Made by a program: the position numbers and the translations under genes. Shown here piece after piece: positions 19,318 through 29,085 of a stretch of 64,000 bases of DNA (its first letter is position 1; each line of letters starts with the position of its first letter). This stretch comes from Pseudomonas sp. PH1b. Lineage in GTDB: Bacteria > Pseudomonadota > Gammaproteobacteria > Pseudomonadales > Pseudomonadaceae. The notes under the pieces are model-generated. The model saw only the letters and a list, made by a program, of their open reading frames with translations. It was not told the DNA's origin and ran no database searches. The DNA is taken from assembly GCF_000633395.1 (NCBI RefSeq), contig NZ_AYMU01000008.1, forward strand, positions 186,001 to 250,000. The letters are read 5' to 3'.

Positions 19318-20652
19318 GTGAGCGAACCAAGCCGTTTCTGGCACCCCATGCTGCACCCCAACGAAATGAAGCAACGCGAGCCGATCCGCATTGTCCGTGG
19401 CGATGGCTGCTACGTGTATGACGACAAGGGCCACCAACTGGTGGATGGCGTTGCCGGGCTGTGGAACGTCAACGTCGGCCACAACCGCAAGGAAGTGAAG
19501 GCCGCGATCACCGCGCAGCTCGACGAACTGGAGTACTTCCAGCTGTTCGACGGCGTCAGCCACCCCCGTGCCGAAGAACTCTCGCGGGTGGTGATGAACC
19601 TGCTGGAGCCCGAGGACATGCGCCGGGTGTCCTTCAGCTCTGGCGGCTCGGACGCCATCGAGAGCGCCCTGAAGCTGGCTCGCCAGTACTGGAAGCTCGA
19701 GGGCCAGGCCGACCGCACCAAGTTCATTTCCCTGCGCCAGGGCTACCACGGCACCCACTTCGGGGGAGCCTCGGTCAATGGCAATACGGTGTTTCGCCGC
19801 AACTACGAGCCCTTGCTGCCAGGCTGCTACCACATCGACACTCCCTGGCTGTACCGCAACCCCTACAGCCAGGATCCGGAAGAGTTGGGCAAGATCTGCG
19901 CCGACCTGCTGGAGCGCGAGATCCAGTTCCAGAGCCCGGATACGGTGGCGGCCTTTATTGCCGAACCGATCCAGGGAGCTGGCGGGGTCATTGTGCCGCC
20001 GGCCAACTACTGGCCGCTGATCCGCGAAGTTTGCGACAAGTACGGTGTACTGCTGATCGCCGACGAGGTGGTCACCGGCTTCGGTCGCAGCGGCTCGATG
20101 TTCGGTAGCCGCCTGTGGGGGGTCAAGCCCGACATCATGTGCCTGGCCAAGGGCATCACCTCGGGCTACATCCCCCTGGGCGCCACCGTGGTCAACCGGC
20201 GGATCGAGGAAGCCTTCGAGAAAAACGCCAACTTCACCGGCGCCATCATGCATGGCTACACCTATTCCGGGCATCCGGTGGCCTGCGCCGCGGCCCTGGC
20301 CTGCCTGGACATCGTGGTCAAGGAAGACCTGCCGGCCAACGCCGCGAAGATGGGCGACTACATGCTGGACAAGCTGCGGCCCTTCGCCGAGCGCTTCGAC
20401 AGTGTTGGCGAAGTGCGCGGCCAGGGCCTGATGCTGGCCCTGGACCTGGTGGCGGACAAGAGCACCCGTGAACCCATCGACCCCATGAGCGGCTACGCCA
20501 ACCAGGTGGCGCAGATCGCCCGGGACAACGGCGTCATGGTGCGCCCGGTGGGCACCAAGATCATCCTCTCGCCGCCTCTGGTGATCCAGCAGGCACAGGC
20601 CGACGCCATCATCGACGCCCTGGCCGAGGGTTTGAGCAAAGCCCGCCGCTAG
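19318..20652 (+). CDS. Class III omega-aminotransferase (PLP)
   Basis: PLP-dependent aminotransferase, 444 aa. Motifs: SSGGSDAIESALKLARQYW (cofactor phosphate site), GYHGTHFGG, IADEVVTGFGRSG (PLP-ring Asp) and CLAKGITSGYIPLGA with the Schiff-base Lys. The length and HGYTYSGHPVACAAALA match omega-amino acid:pyruvate or putrescine/amine transaminases. The start is a GTG with CAGGAG 7 nt upstream; the frame stays open further upstream without a ribosome site. It diverges from the dehydrogenase, and together they could turn an amine into an acid (inference). Confidence 0.88.
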   Translation: MSEPSRFWHPMLHPNEMKQREPIRIVRGDGCYVYDDKGHQLVDGVAGLWNVNVGHNRKEVKAAITAQLDELEYFQLFDGVSHPRAEELSRVVMNLLEPEDMRRVSFSSGGSDAIESALKLARQYWKLEGQADRTKFISLRQGYHGTHFGGASVNGNTVFRRNYEPLLPGCYHIDTPWLYRNPYSQDPEELGKICADLLEREIQFQSPDTVAAFIAEPIQGAGGVIVPPANYWPLIREVCDKYGVLLIADEVVTGFGRSGSMFGSRLWGVKPDIMCLAKGITSGYIPLGATVVNRRIEEAFEKNANFTGAIMHGYTYSGHPVACAAALACLDIVVKEDLPANAAKMGDYMLDKLRPFAERFDSVGEVRGQGLMLALDLVADKSTREPIDPMSGYANQVAQIARDNGVMVRPVGTKIILSPPLVIQQAQADAIIDALAEGLSKARR

Positions 20653-20662
20653 TCACCAGCAC

Positions 20663-20695
20663 AGGCTGCGGTCGACGGGACGACGATCGCAGCCT
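20663..20695 (+). terminator. Hairpin after the aminotransferase gene
   Basis: AGGCTGCGGTCG and CGATCGCAGCCT form a 12-bp stem with one mismatch around a 9-nt loop, 11 nt after the stop. No T-run follows. Confidence 0.45.
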
Positions 20696-20828
20696 GCCTC
20701 CTGCCTACCGGTGCTTGCCAGGTACCCTGCCCATGGTTTTCACTCGGCACAGTGCTCTGCATGCTCCCAGCACGTAATCGTCTTTCCTACCCGAGCTGCT
20801 GCCCGGCGGGCAGTCCAGGAGCTCTCCG

Positions 20829-21530
20829 ATGATCCCATCCGCTTCCTTGCCCGGGGCCCATGAGCTCGGGCAACGCTGCATTGCCGCCTTTACCCGGGTG
20901 GTGCCAGCGACCCTGTGCGCGTTCTACCGCATCGATCCGCACCTGCAGGCCCAGGACTTCTCGCTGCACCGCATGCCCGCACAGATGCATCAGTCGTACC
21001 TGCAGCGCTACCGCCACTACGACCCGCTGCAGCCACGCCACTGCGCCGCCGCGGGCCGCCCGGTGCTGTCGCTGCACATGGGCATGGCCCAGCAGCAACG
21101 CCATGAAGCCGAGGTTTACCAAGGGTTCCTGCAACGCCACGGGGTACTGGATGTGGTAGAGATCCTCGCCTGTGACGGCGAGCGCCCCATCGCCGGCCTG
21201 TCGTTGCTGCGCGACAGCAGCCTGGGGCGCTTCAGCGTCGACGAACTGGAGACCTTGCACACCTTGCAGGGCCTGCTGGAAATCGCCGCCCTGGCCCCCT
21301 ATTGCCAAGTCGATCAGCGCCTGGCCGGGCTGACGCCACGGGAACGGGAGATTGCCTGGCTACTGCGCGACGGCGCGGACAACAAGACCATCGCCCGGCG
21401 CCTGGACCTGGGGCTGCCGACGGTCAAGACCCACCTGGTCAACCTGTTTCGCAAGGTCGGGGTGGTCAATCGCACGGAACTGGTGGGCACGCTGTTCTTG
21501 CAGGGTGTCGCCCATCAACCATCCGGTTGA
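20829..21530 (+). CDS. LuxR-type transcriptional regulator
   Basis: Regulator of 233 aa. The C-terminal HTH is clear: LTPREREIAWLLRDGADNKTIARRL, then TVKTHLVNLFRKVGV. The N-terminal 160 residues have no known signal-binding motif that I can name. The ATG follows CAGGAG with 7-nt spacing. It lies just upstream of moaF, the second aminotransferase and the SDR gene on the same strand, and is probably their local controller. Confidence 0.85.
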   Translation: MIPSASLPGAHELGQRCIAAFTRVVPATLCAFYRIDPHLQAQDFSLHRMPAQMHQSYLQRYRHYDPLQPRHCAAAGRPVLSLHMGMAQQQRHEAEVYQGFLQRHGVLDVVEILACDGERPIAGLSLLRDSSLGRFSVDELETLHTLQGLLEIAALAPYCQVDQRLAGLTPREREIAWLLRDGADNKTIARRLDLGLPTVKTHLVNLFRKVGVVNRTELVGTLFLQGVAHQPSG

Positions 21531-21591
21531 TGTTCAGCCCCGGATCGAAGGCTGAACATGGAGCTCTCCCTCGACAGACAAGAGCCCTGCC

Positions 21592-22407
21592 ATGAACTCG
21601 CAACCTGAATGGATCACCGTCGGCGCCCTGGCCGACGGTTTTGCCGGTGACAACCATATCCTCCCGGCGCTGGATGACCTGGATGGTCGTACCCTGACCC
21701 TGTACTTCGACAATGGCTGGCAGATCGAGCACCGCTTCGGCGCCCGGACCCTGCGCTGGAACCGCGTCGGCGAACCCGCCAGCATCGAGTTGCCCTACCG
21801 CGCCACGGCGCTGCGCCCAGGCCTCTACCTGGTGGACTTTCTCAAGCAGGAGCAAGGCCAGACTCACTCCATCAGCCTGATCCTCGATCTAGAGCAGCAC
21901 TGCTTCACCGCAGTTGTCGGGCAAATGCCGAGCCAGGCCGAGGCCGGTGTCGACCTGTTCAGCCGAGCCCTGGCCGGTGGCGAGCTGACGTCGGTCAAGG
22001 CGCAGTTCCTCCACGGCAGCCTCGACACGCCGCCCACGGCAAACACCCCACGCCATGAGCCCACCGACGAGTTGATCGGCTTGCGCAACCAGTATGTCTA
22101 CAGCGCCAGCGAAGCCTATGAACACATCTACCTGAACGCCAATTTCTACAGCTGGCAATGCCTCAAGGGAGTCGAGCAAGGGCTGGCCGATACCGACCGC
22201 TGCCACTCCTACAAGATCGCCGACCAGCTGTACCTGTTCGTCTGGCGCGAGAAGATCGTACCGACCCTGGGCCTGGTGCTCATTGACCTGAAGGCCGGGC
22301 GTACCGACGGCAAGATCTTTGGCTACCAGGGCGCGGACTTCAGCAGCGCCGCCAACTTCCCGGTCGGCGCCCTGGCCCAGGTGCTCAACCGCACCCAGCA
22401 CCACTGA
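21592..22407 (+). CDS. moaF: MoaF-like protein
   Basis: 271-aa protein matching MoaF, a two-part protein first linked to the monoamine regulon of Klebsiella. The N-terminal region contains DGRTLTLYFDNGWQIEHRFG and the C-terminal region YEHIYLNANFYSWQCLKGVEQG and FVWREKIVPTLGLVLIDL; the two halves look like related lipocalin-type barrels. It follows a LuxR regulator and precedes an aminotransferase and an SDR gene, echoing the Klebsiella moaE (SDR) - moaF pairing. Its biochemical role is not established. Confidence 0.75.
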   Translation: MNSQPEWITVGALADGFAGDNHILPALDDLDGRTLTLYFDNGWQIEHRFGARTLRWNRVGEPASIELPYRATALRPGLYLVDFLKQEQGQTHSISLILDLEQHCFTAVVGQMPSQAEAGVDLFSRALAGGELTSVKAQFLHGSLDTPPTANTPRHEPTDELIGLRNQYVYSASEAYEHIYLNANFYSWQCLKGVEQGLADTDRCHSYKIADQLYLFVWREKIVPTLGLVLIDLKAGRTDGKIFGYQGADFSSAANFPVGALAQVLNRTQHH

Positions 22408-22491
22408 TTCCACCCCTGTCGCAAGTCCCGAAAGCCTTCCAGTGGCCTCGGTACCCGCGCCAGCCCACCCTCTTGTTCACAGGACACCGCC

Positions 22492-23874
22492 ATGACCCTG
22501 GGCCTTGATCTGCAACGTGTCGCCAACAACTATCAATCCGAACTGCAACGCTTTGCCGAGCAGCACCCGCGCTCCGGCGCCTTCTACCAGGAAAACCTCC
22601 AGCACTGGCTGTACGGCGCCCCACTGCACTGGATGCAGCAATGGCCGGGCTCGTACCCGATCATGGTGGCGGACGCCCAGGGCGCGACCCTCACCGACTG
22701 CGATGGCCACCAATACGTGGACTTCGCCCTGGGCGATACCGGCGCCATGTTCGGCCACGGGCAACCAGCCGTGGCCGCCGCCATCGCCGAACAGGCCCGG
22801 CATGGCTCGACCCTGATGCTGCCCACGGCAGACAGCCTGTGGGTCGGCAAGGAACTGAAGCGGCGCTTCGGCCTACCCTACTGGCAGGTCACCACCTCGG
22901 CCACCGACGCCAATCGCTTCGTCCTGCGCCTGTGCCGGATGATCACCGGACGCCACAAGGTCCTGGTGTTCAACTGCAACTACCACGGCAGCGTCGATGA
23001 GTCCCAGGTGGAGTTCGACCCCCAGGGGCAGATGATTCCCCGAGAAGGCGTGCACGCCAATGGCTTGCAGCACGAAGCCACCACCCGCCTGGTGGAGTTC
23101 AACGACCTGCCGGCCCTGGAGGCGGCCCTGGCCCATGGCGACGTGGCCGCGGTATTGACCGAACCTTTCATGACCAACGTCGGCATGGTGCCACCCGCCC
23201 CGGGCTTTCATGAGGGCCTGCGGGCGCTGACCCAACGTTTCGAGGTGCCGCTGATCATCGACGAGACCCACACCCTGTCCTGCGGGCCGGGTGGGTATTG
23301 CGGCGAACACGGGCTGCAAGCGGATTTTTTCGTCGTCGGCAAATCCATTGCCGGCGGCATCCCCACTGCGGTCTGGGGGGCCAGCCAGGCCATGGCGCAA
23401 CGGATCTGGCAAGTGCTGCCGCATTTCCAGCCGGGCCAGGCGATCAACCATTTCGGCTTTGGCGGCACCTTGGCCGGCAATGCCCTGCAAATGGCCGCCA
23501 TGCGCGCCACCTTCAGCGAAGTGATGACCGAGGCCAACTACGCCCACATGTTCCAGCTCGCGGAACGCCTGCGGGCCGGGGTCGAGGCCATCATCGACAA
23601 ACACCGCCTGCCTTGGCACGTGACCCGCATCGGGGCGCGGGTCGAGTACCTGTTCATGCAGCAGGCGCCGCGCAACGGCGGCGAGGCCCACCATGCCCGC
23701 CATGGACTGATCGAGGCGTACCTGCACTTGTTCCTGCTCAATCGCGGCGTGCTGCTGACCCCCTTCCATAACATGGCCCTGCTGTGCCCCTACGCCAGCG
23801 CGGAACAGGTTGACCTGCACAATCAGTTGCTGGACCAGTGCCTGGCCCAGGTCGTGCCGGGAGCCCAGGCATGA
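22492..23874 (+). CDS. Class III aminotransferase, glutamate-1-semialdehyde-aminomutase-like
   Basis: PLP enzyme of 460 aa. DCDGHQYVDFALGDTGAMFGH, the cofactor loop TTSATDANRFVLRL, NYHGSVDE, LIIDETHTL (PLP Asp) and VVGKSIAGGIPTAVWG (Schiff-base Lys) are all present. It departs from the true HemL set in the cofactor loop (TSATDAN where SGTEA is usual) and has an unusually long N-terminal arm. The ribosome site is AGGACACCGCC. The stop overlaps the SDR start (ATGA). It probably acts with MoaF and the SDR on an amine or beta-amino compound (inference). Confidence 0.83.
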   Translation: MTLGLDLQRVANNYQSELQRFAEQHPRSGAFYQENLQHWLYGAPLHWMQQWPGSYPIMVADAQGATLTDCDGHQYVDFALGDTGAMFGHGQPAVAAAIAEQARHGSTLMLPTADSLWVGKELKRRFGLPYWQVTTSATDANRFVLRLCRMITGRHKVLVFNCNYHGSVDESQVEFDPQGQMIPREGVHANGLQHEATTRLVEFNDLPALEAALAHGDVAAVLTEPFMTNVGMVPPAPGFHEGLRALTQRFEVPLIIDETHTLSCGPGGYCGEHGLQADFFVVGKSIAGGIPTAVWGASQAMAQRIWQVLPHFQPGQAINHFGFGGTLAGNALQMAAMRATFSEVMTEANYAHMFQLAERLRAGVEAIIDKHRLPWHVTRIGARVEYLFMQQAPRNGGEAHHARHGLIEAYLHLFLLNRGVLLTPFHNMALLCPYASAEQVDLHNQLLDQCLAQVVPGAQA

Positions 23875-24632
23875 GCCGCGCGCACAGCGGGCACGTTGCC
23901 CTGGTCACCGGCTCCGGCCAGGGCATCGGCCGAGCCATCGCTCAGTTGTTCGCCGCCCAGGGCGCCAAGGTACTGCTGGCCACCCGCAGCAAGGCCTCCG
24001 GTGCCGAGACCCTGCGCCTGATCCGCGAGGCCGGAGGAACCGCAGAATTACTGACCCTGGACCTCGGCACCCGGGCCGCCGCCGAGCAGGCTGTGGCCGC
24101 CGCAGTGGACACCTTTGGCGGCCTGGACCTGCTGCTGCACAACGCCGGGATCTTCCCCATGCAGAAGCTCGCCGAGCTGGAAGACGCGACCCTGGACAGC
24201 ACCCTGGCGGTGAACCTCAAGAGCTGCTTCTGGCTGACCCGGGCGGCCTTGCCGGCACTGCGCCAGGCCACCCAGCCCAGGATCGTCATCACCTCCTCGG
24301 TCACTGGCCCGCGCACGGCGATTCCCGGATTGGCCCACTACGCGGCCTCCAAGGCCGGGGTCAACGGGTTCATTCGTGCGGCAGCGCTGGAGTTGGCGGA
24401 GTACGGGATCACGGTGAACGGGGTCGAACCGGGGCTGATTGCCACCCAGGCCATGGACAATCTGGGGGATGGAGCGCTACTGGCCAGGGGCATTCCCCTG
24501 GGGCGCCTGGGCAGCCCGGAGGACATTGCCTGGGCCATGCTGTTCCTGGCCTCGAAACAGGCGGGATACATCACCGGGCAGACCCTGGTGGTCGACGGTG
24601 GCGCCCTGCTCCCGGAAAACACTCAGTTGTAG
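23871..24632 (+). CDS. Short-chain dehydrogenase/reductase (MoaE-like by context)
   Basis: NAD(P)-dependent oxidoreductase, 253 aa. Classical SDR motifs: TGSGQGIGRAIA (cofactor), NAG in LLHNAGIFPM, catalytic Ser in ITSSVTGPR and YAASK (Tyr/Lys), followed by VNGVEPGLI. The start codon overlaps the aminotransferase stop by 4 nt, so the two are coupled. In context it would reduce or oxidise the carbonyl compound made by the aminotransferase. Confidence 0.88.
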   Translation: MSRAHSGHVALVTGSGQGIGRAIAQLFAAQGAKVLLATRSKASGAETLRLIREAGGTAELLTLDLGTRAAAEQAVAAAVDTFGGLDLLLHNAGIFPMQKLAELEDATLDSTLAVNLKSCFWLTRAALPALRQATQPRIVITSSVTGPRTAIPGLAHYAASKAGVNGFIRAAALELAEYGITVNGVEPGLIATQAMDNLGDGALLARGIPLGRLGSPEDIAWAMLFLASKQAGYITGQTLVVDGGALLPENTQL

Positions 24633-24642
24633 GCACCACCCA

Positions 24643-24670
24643 GGCCGCTGCCCCGGGAGGGGCAGCGGCC
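24643..24670. terminator. Perfect 12-bp hairpin between convergent genes
   Basis: GGCCGCTGCCCC, loop GGGA, GGGGCAGCGGCC. It sits between the SDR stop and the convergent binding-protein stop, so it can serve both directions, although neither side has a T-run. Confidence 0.6.
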
Positions 24671-24676
24671 CGACAC

Positions 24677-25810
<1,134 letters not shown>

Positions 25811-25818
25811 TCAAGGGA

Positions 25819-26160
25819 TCAGAAAATCAAAACGTAGGTCTTGCGCACGGTCTCCTGGATATCCCAGATCCCGGTGCTGTTGGCCGGTAGCATCAGTGCG
25901 TCTCCGGCTTCTATATGCAGGGTTTCGCCGTTGTCAGGGGTAAAGGTGCAACGGCCCTGGATGAAGTGGCAGAACTCCTGGGCGACGATCTGCCGCCGCC
26001 AGCGCCCCGGCGTGCACTCCCAGATACCGGTCTCGACCCCATCGCTGCGCTCGACGGCCGTCACCGAGGTCACGGCCACCGGGCTGCCCAGGGGCACTGC
26101 CACTGGCGCCGATTCATCCAGGGTGACGCTGGCGGTGTTCTTGAATTGCGTAATGCTCAT
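25819..26160 (-). CDS. Cupin-domain protein (DUF861-like)
   Basis: Single-domain cupin, 113 aa. Motif 1 is around GIWECTPGRWRR...EFCHFIQGRCTF, motif 2 around IEAGDALMLPANSTGIWDI, typical of the EutQ/DUF861-like cupins found next to amine-oxidase genes. The ATG at 26160 has AAAGGT upstream; the frame runs further upstream but without support. It lies between the binding protein and the amine oxidoreductase on the same strand and is probably cotranscribed. Confidence 0.8.
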   Translation of the reverse strand: MSITQFKNTASVTLDESAPVAVPLGSPVAVTSVTAVERSDGVETGIWECTPGRWRRQIVAQEFCHFIQGRCTFTPDNGETLHIEAGDALMLPANSTGIWDIQETVRKTYVLIF

Positions 26161-26216
26161 GGTTGTACCTTTCAACGAAAAATCCGAACGGACGTCGTTC
26201 AGTGCATGAAGCCGGC

Positions 26217-27623
26217 TCAGTGCATGAAACCTTCCATGAACCCGGCGATCCGGCTGGCCATCCTGCGCCGCCATGGAGCCGAGGCCGTATTGGCCAGGGT
26301 CTGGTCCTCGTGGACAAAGCTGCGAATGATCGCGTTGTAGCCCAGCCAGCGGCATGGCTCCGGCTCCCAGGCGCGCAGGGCCTCCAGGCCACGCTCAGGC
26401 AGGACCCAGGGCTGGCGCAGCAGTTGACTGTCACGCTGTAAAATCAGGTCGGCCAGGGTCCGCCCCCCAAGATTGCTGGCCCCCACGCCCTCGCCGCCGT
26501 AGCCGCCGGACAGGGCAATGCCCTTGCGCCGGTCGCAGAGCATGTGCGGCTTGAAGTGCCGGGACATGCCCAGGTTGCCGCCCCAGGAATGGGTGATCCG
26601 TACATTCTTCAATTGCGGGAACAGCTCGCCGAACAGGTAGCGGCGCAGCTCCACCTCGTCCCGGGTCAGGTCGAAGTCGTGTCGCAGTTGGCTGGCGAAC
26701 TGATAACCGCCACGGGCACCGAACACCAACCGATTGTCCATCGAACGCTGGCCATAGGTGACCTGGCGGCTGCTTTCACTGAACGCCTGGCCCTGGCTCA
26801 GGCCGATTTCCTCCCAGGTCGACTCCGGCAACGGCTCGGTGGCCACCAGCAGGCTCTGCACCGGTAACTGATAACGCCCGAGGGGCGGCAGGGTCACCGA
26901 GTAGCCCTCCACTGCCGGCACTATCCAGCGGCTGCGCACCGCCGCCTGACGGGTCTGCAGGCTGCCGGACTGCCAATGGGTCACCGGGCTGTTTTCATAG
27001 ATACGCACCCCCAGGCGCTCCACCGCCCGGGCCAGCCCCCGGACCAGCTTGGCTGGCTGGATGGTGGCGCAGTGGGGGGCGTAGATGCCGCCATAGGGCT
27101 TGGCCACGCGGATCTGCTGGGCCAGCTGTTCCGGGCTGAGCCAACGATAGTCATCCTGATTTAGGCCCTGGGCGTAGAGCGAATCCAGGTACTGGCGCAG
27201 GCTGGCCTCCTGCTCGGGGTAGCGAGCGGCGCAGTACAACACCCCGCCCTTGCGGTAATCGCAGTCGATGCCTTCACGTTCGATGACGTTGGCCACTTCG
27301 TCTGGAATGCCATGCAGCAGATCGAACGAGGCCCGACGCTGCTCCGGCGACAGCCCGGCCAACAGGCGATCCTCCCCCAGCAGGTTGCCCATCAGCCAGC
27401 CACCATTGCGCCCCGAGGCGCCAAAGCCGGCGGTCTGCGCCTCGATCACCGCCACATTCAGTTGCGGCGCCTGGCGCTTGAGGTAATAGGCGGTCCACAG
27501 CCCGGTGTAACCGGCACCGATGATCGCGACGTCCAGATCCAGGTCCTGCGCGAGCGACGGCCGCGGCAGCAGCGGCTCGTCGAGCTGGTCCATCCACAAA
27601 CTGATACTGCGCCACGCTGGCAT
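26217..27623 (-). CDS. FAD-dependent amine oxidoreductase (DAO family, PuuB-like)
   Basis: Flavoprotein of 468 aa. The FAD dinucleotide motif DVAIIGAGYTGLWTAYYL is near residue 30, GFGASGRNGGWLMG follows, and the C-terminal GGYGGEGVGASNLGGRTLADLIL is diagnostic of the DAO family that includes gamma-glutamylputrescine oxidase. The ATG at 27623 has GGAG 7 nt upstream, better than the ATG at 27638. With the cupin and polyamine-binding protein next to it, an amine-catabolic role is likely. Confidence 0.88.
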   Translation of the reverse strand: MPAWRSISLWMDQLDEPLLPRPSLAQDLDLDVAIIGAGYTGLWTAYYLKRQAPQLNVAVIEAQTAGFGASGRNGGWLMGNLLGEDRLLAGLSPEQRRASFDLLHGIPDEVANVIEREGIDCDYRKGGVLYCAARYPEQEASLRQYLDSLYAQGLNQDDYRWLSPEQLAQQIRVAKPYGGIYAPHCATIQPAKLVRGLARAVERLGVRIYENSPVTHWQSGSLQTRQAAVRSRWIVPAVEGYSVTLPPLGRYQLPVQSLLVATEPLPESTWEEIGLSQGQAFSESSRQVTYGQRSMDNRLVFGARGGYQFASQLRHDFDLTRDEVELRRYLFGELFPQLKNVRITHSWGGNLGMSRHFKPHMLCDRRKGIALSGGYGGEGVGASNLGGRTLADLILQRDSQLLRQPWVLPERGLEALRAWEPEPCRWLGYNAIIRSFVHEDQTLANTASAPWRRRMASRIAGFMEGFMH

Positions 27624-27674
27624 GCAAGCACTCCGCAACCCGAACTTCGAATGCGGCGATCCTAGTGCCTGACC

Positions 27675-28490
27675 TCAAGCGCTGTCTTGCGCGCGTGCAC
27701 GCAAAGAAATTTGCTTGGCGTAGGCCTTGGGTGACTGCCCGGTATGCTGGCGAAAGCAGCTGTAGAACGCCGACAGCGAATTGAACCCGGCCGCGAACGC
27801 CAACTCATCGATGCGCACCGGTGGCGAGCTCTGGTCCAGGGCCCTCAGCACATGCTGCAGGCGGGCCTGGTTCACATAGCGATAGAAACTCTGGCCCAGC
27901 ACCTGGTTGAGCAGGTAGGAGATCTGATTGCGGCTATAACCGCACTCCCGGGCCACCCGTTGCAGGTCCAGCTCCGGATCGAGATAAGGCTGCTGGTGCT
28001 GGAAATACTGCTGCAGGTCCTCGGCCATGAAACTCAACTGGCGCGGCGACAACCCCAGGCGGCTGACCGCCGGACGCAGGCCACCGGCAGACTTGCCGGT
28101 CGCCGGCTCCCGCACCAGGGAGGCGTATTCGTTGACCCGCCAGATCAGCCCGTCGCGCACGGTGATCGCCTCGCTTGAGCGAAATGACACCAGCCCCTGA
28201 CCACCGCGCAGGGTCACCTGGTACTGGATGAACGCCGTGTTGCCATCCAGGCGGATGCGATCGCTGTGTTCCAGGGCCTCATCAGGAGCCCGCGGCATGC
28301 TGACCCGCACGTATTCGCGCAGCTCATCCAGGCCCAGGGTGCGATTCTGGAAAAAGTCGTGGTACTGGATCTCGGGATGGTAAAGCGCCATTACGCCATC
28401 CAGGTCGCGATGCTTCCAGCACAGGTGATAGCGCATCACGGTCTCGCCGGTGGCCTGGGTTTGCAGCGGCCCGTCGTCAGGGGCAGACAT
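27675..28490 (-). CDS. AraC-family regulator with N-terminal SnoaL/NTF2-like domain
   Basis: 271-aa regulator with an uncommon fusion. The N-terminal 110 residues resemble a SnoaL/NTF2 fold (YHLCWKHRDLDGVMALYHPEIQYHDFF, then DGNTAFIQYQVTL), which could bind a small ligand. The C-terminal 100 residues are an AraC HTH (RVARECGYSRNQISYLLNQVLG and ELAFAAGFNSLSAFYSCFRQHTGQSPKAY). The ATG at 28490 has a GAG-type site; the frame extends to 28544 without one. It lies upstream of the amine oxidoreductase in the same direction, so it is the likely sensor for that unit. Confidence 0.83.
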   Translation of the reverse strand: MSAPDDGPLQTQATGETVMRYHLCWKHRDLDGVMALYHPEIQYHDFFQNRTLGLDELREYVRVSMPRAPDEALEHSDRIRLDGNTAFIQYQVTLRGGQGLVSFRSSEAITVRDGLIWRVNEYASLVREPATGKSAGGLRPAVSRLGLSPRQLSFMAEDLQQYFQHQQPYLDPELDLQRVARECGYSRNQISYLLNQVLGQSFYRYVNQARLQHVLRALDQSSPPVRIDELAFAAGFNSLSAFYSCFRQHTGQSPKAYAKQISLRARAQDSA

Positions 28491-28746
28491 AAGCTTCTCG
28501 AAGCGGCAAAAGCGCAGCTTGCCGAACTTCGCCGGCCCCTTCAATGCCTGGTCGATGGCGCAAGGCCGCGGCCTCCGGCGCTTGTGGCTGACAAGACATG
28601 ACTTGCATCAAAATTCCAGGAATGAACCGCCGGACGGCGGCTAAAAAACCTGCGAATGGTCACCGGCCGGTGCTATTTTTAAAACCTCAACCGATCGGGT
28701 CATTGACGATCCGGTCGTTCCTACCGCGAGCACAAGGAAGCGCTCA

Positions 28747-29037
28747 ATGAATCAGGGTGGGCCACCGATGAACAGAGTCTGGGCCAGTAAAGTCACCTTT
28801 CCCAATGCCTGCCAGCTGATGCGCTGGCATTTTCACCCCATGGGTTTCGAGGCCAGCATGGACGCGCCTGGCAGCATGATCGCCCGGCTCTTCGACCGTG
28901 CCAGCGGCGAAACCATGATCGCCATTGCCGGCATCCCCTGCGCCACCGTGATGAGCGCCGCCGATGTCGAGCGAATAATCGAGGCGGTGGAAGATGAGCT
29001 GGAGGCCTTTTCTCCGTCCCTGTCATTCAAGGCCTGA
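28747..29037 (+). CDS. Small DUF1652-like protein
   Basis: 96-aa protein resembling DUF1652, a small Pseudomonas-specific family of unknown function. Visible hallmarks are the FHPMGFEASMD opening, ARLFDRASGETMIAIAGIP centre and AADVERIIEAVEDELEAF helix. AAGGAAG lies 6 nt before the ATG at 28747; an in-frame ATG at 28768 lacks one. Single-gene unit with its own terminator. Confidence 0.65.
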   Translation: MNQGGPPMNRVWASKVTFPNACQLMRWHFHPMGFEASMDAPGSMIARLFDRASGETMIAIAGIPCATVMSAADVERIIEAVEDELEAFSPSLSFKA

Positions 29038-29056
29038 AACACCCCTTTGCCCCTTG

Positions 29057-29080
29057 GCCCGCCGCACCGGCGGGCTTTTT
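29057..29080 (+). terminator. Intrinsic terminator
   Basis: GCCCGCCG, loop CAC, CGGCGGGC, then TTTTT. It ends the DUF1652-like gene and separates it from the convergent helicase gene. Confidence 0.9.
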
Positions 29081-29085
29081 CATGC

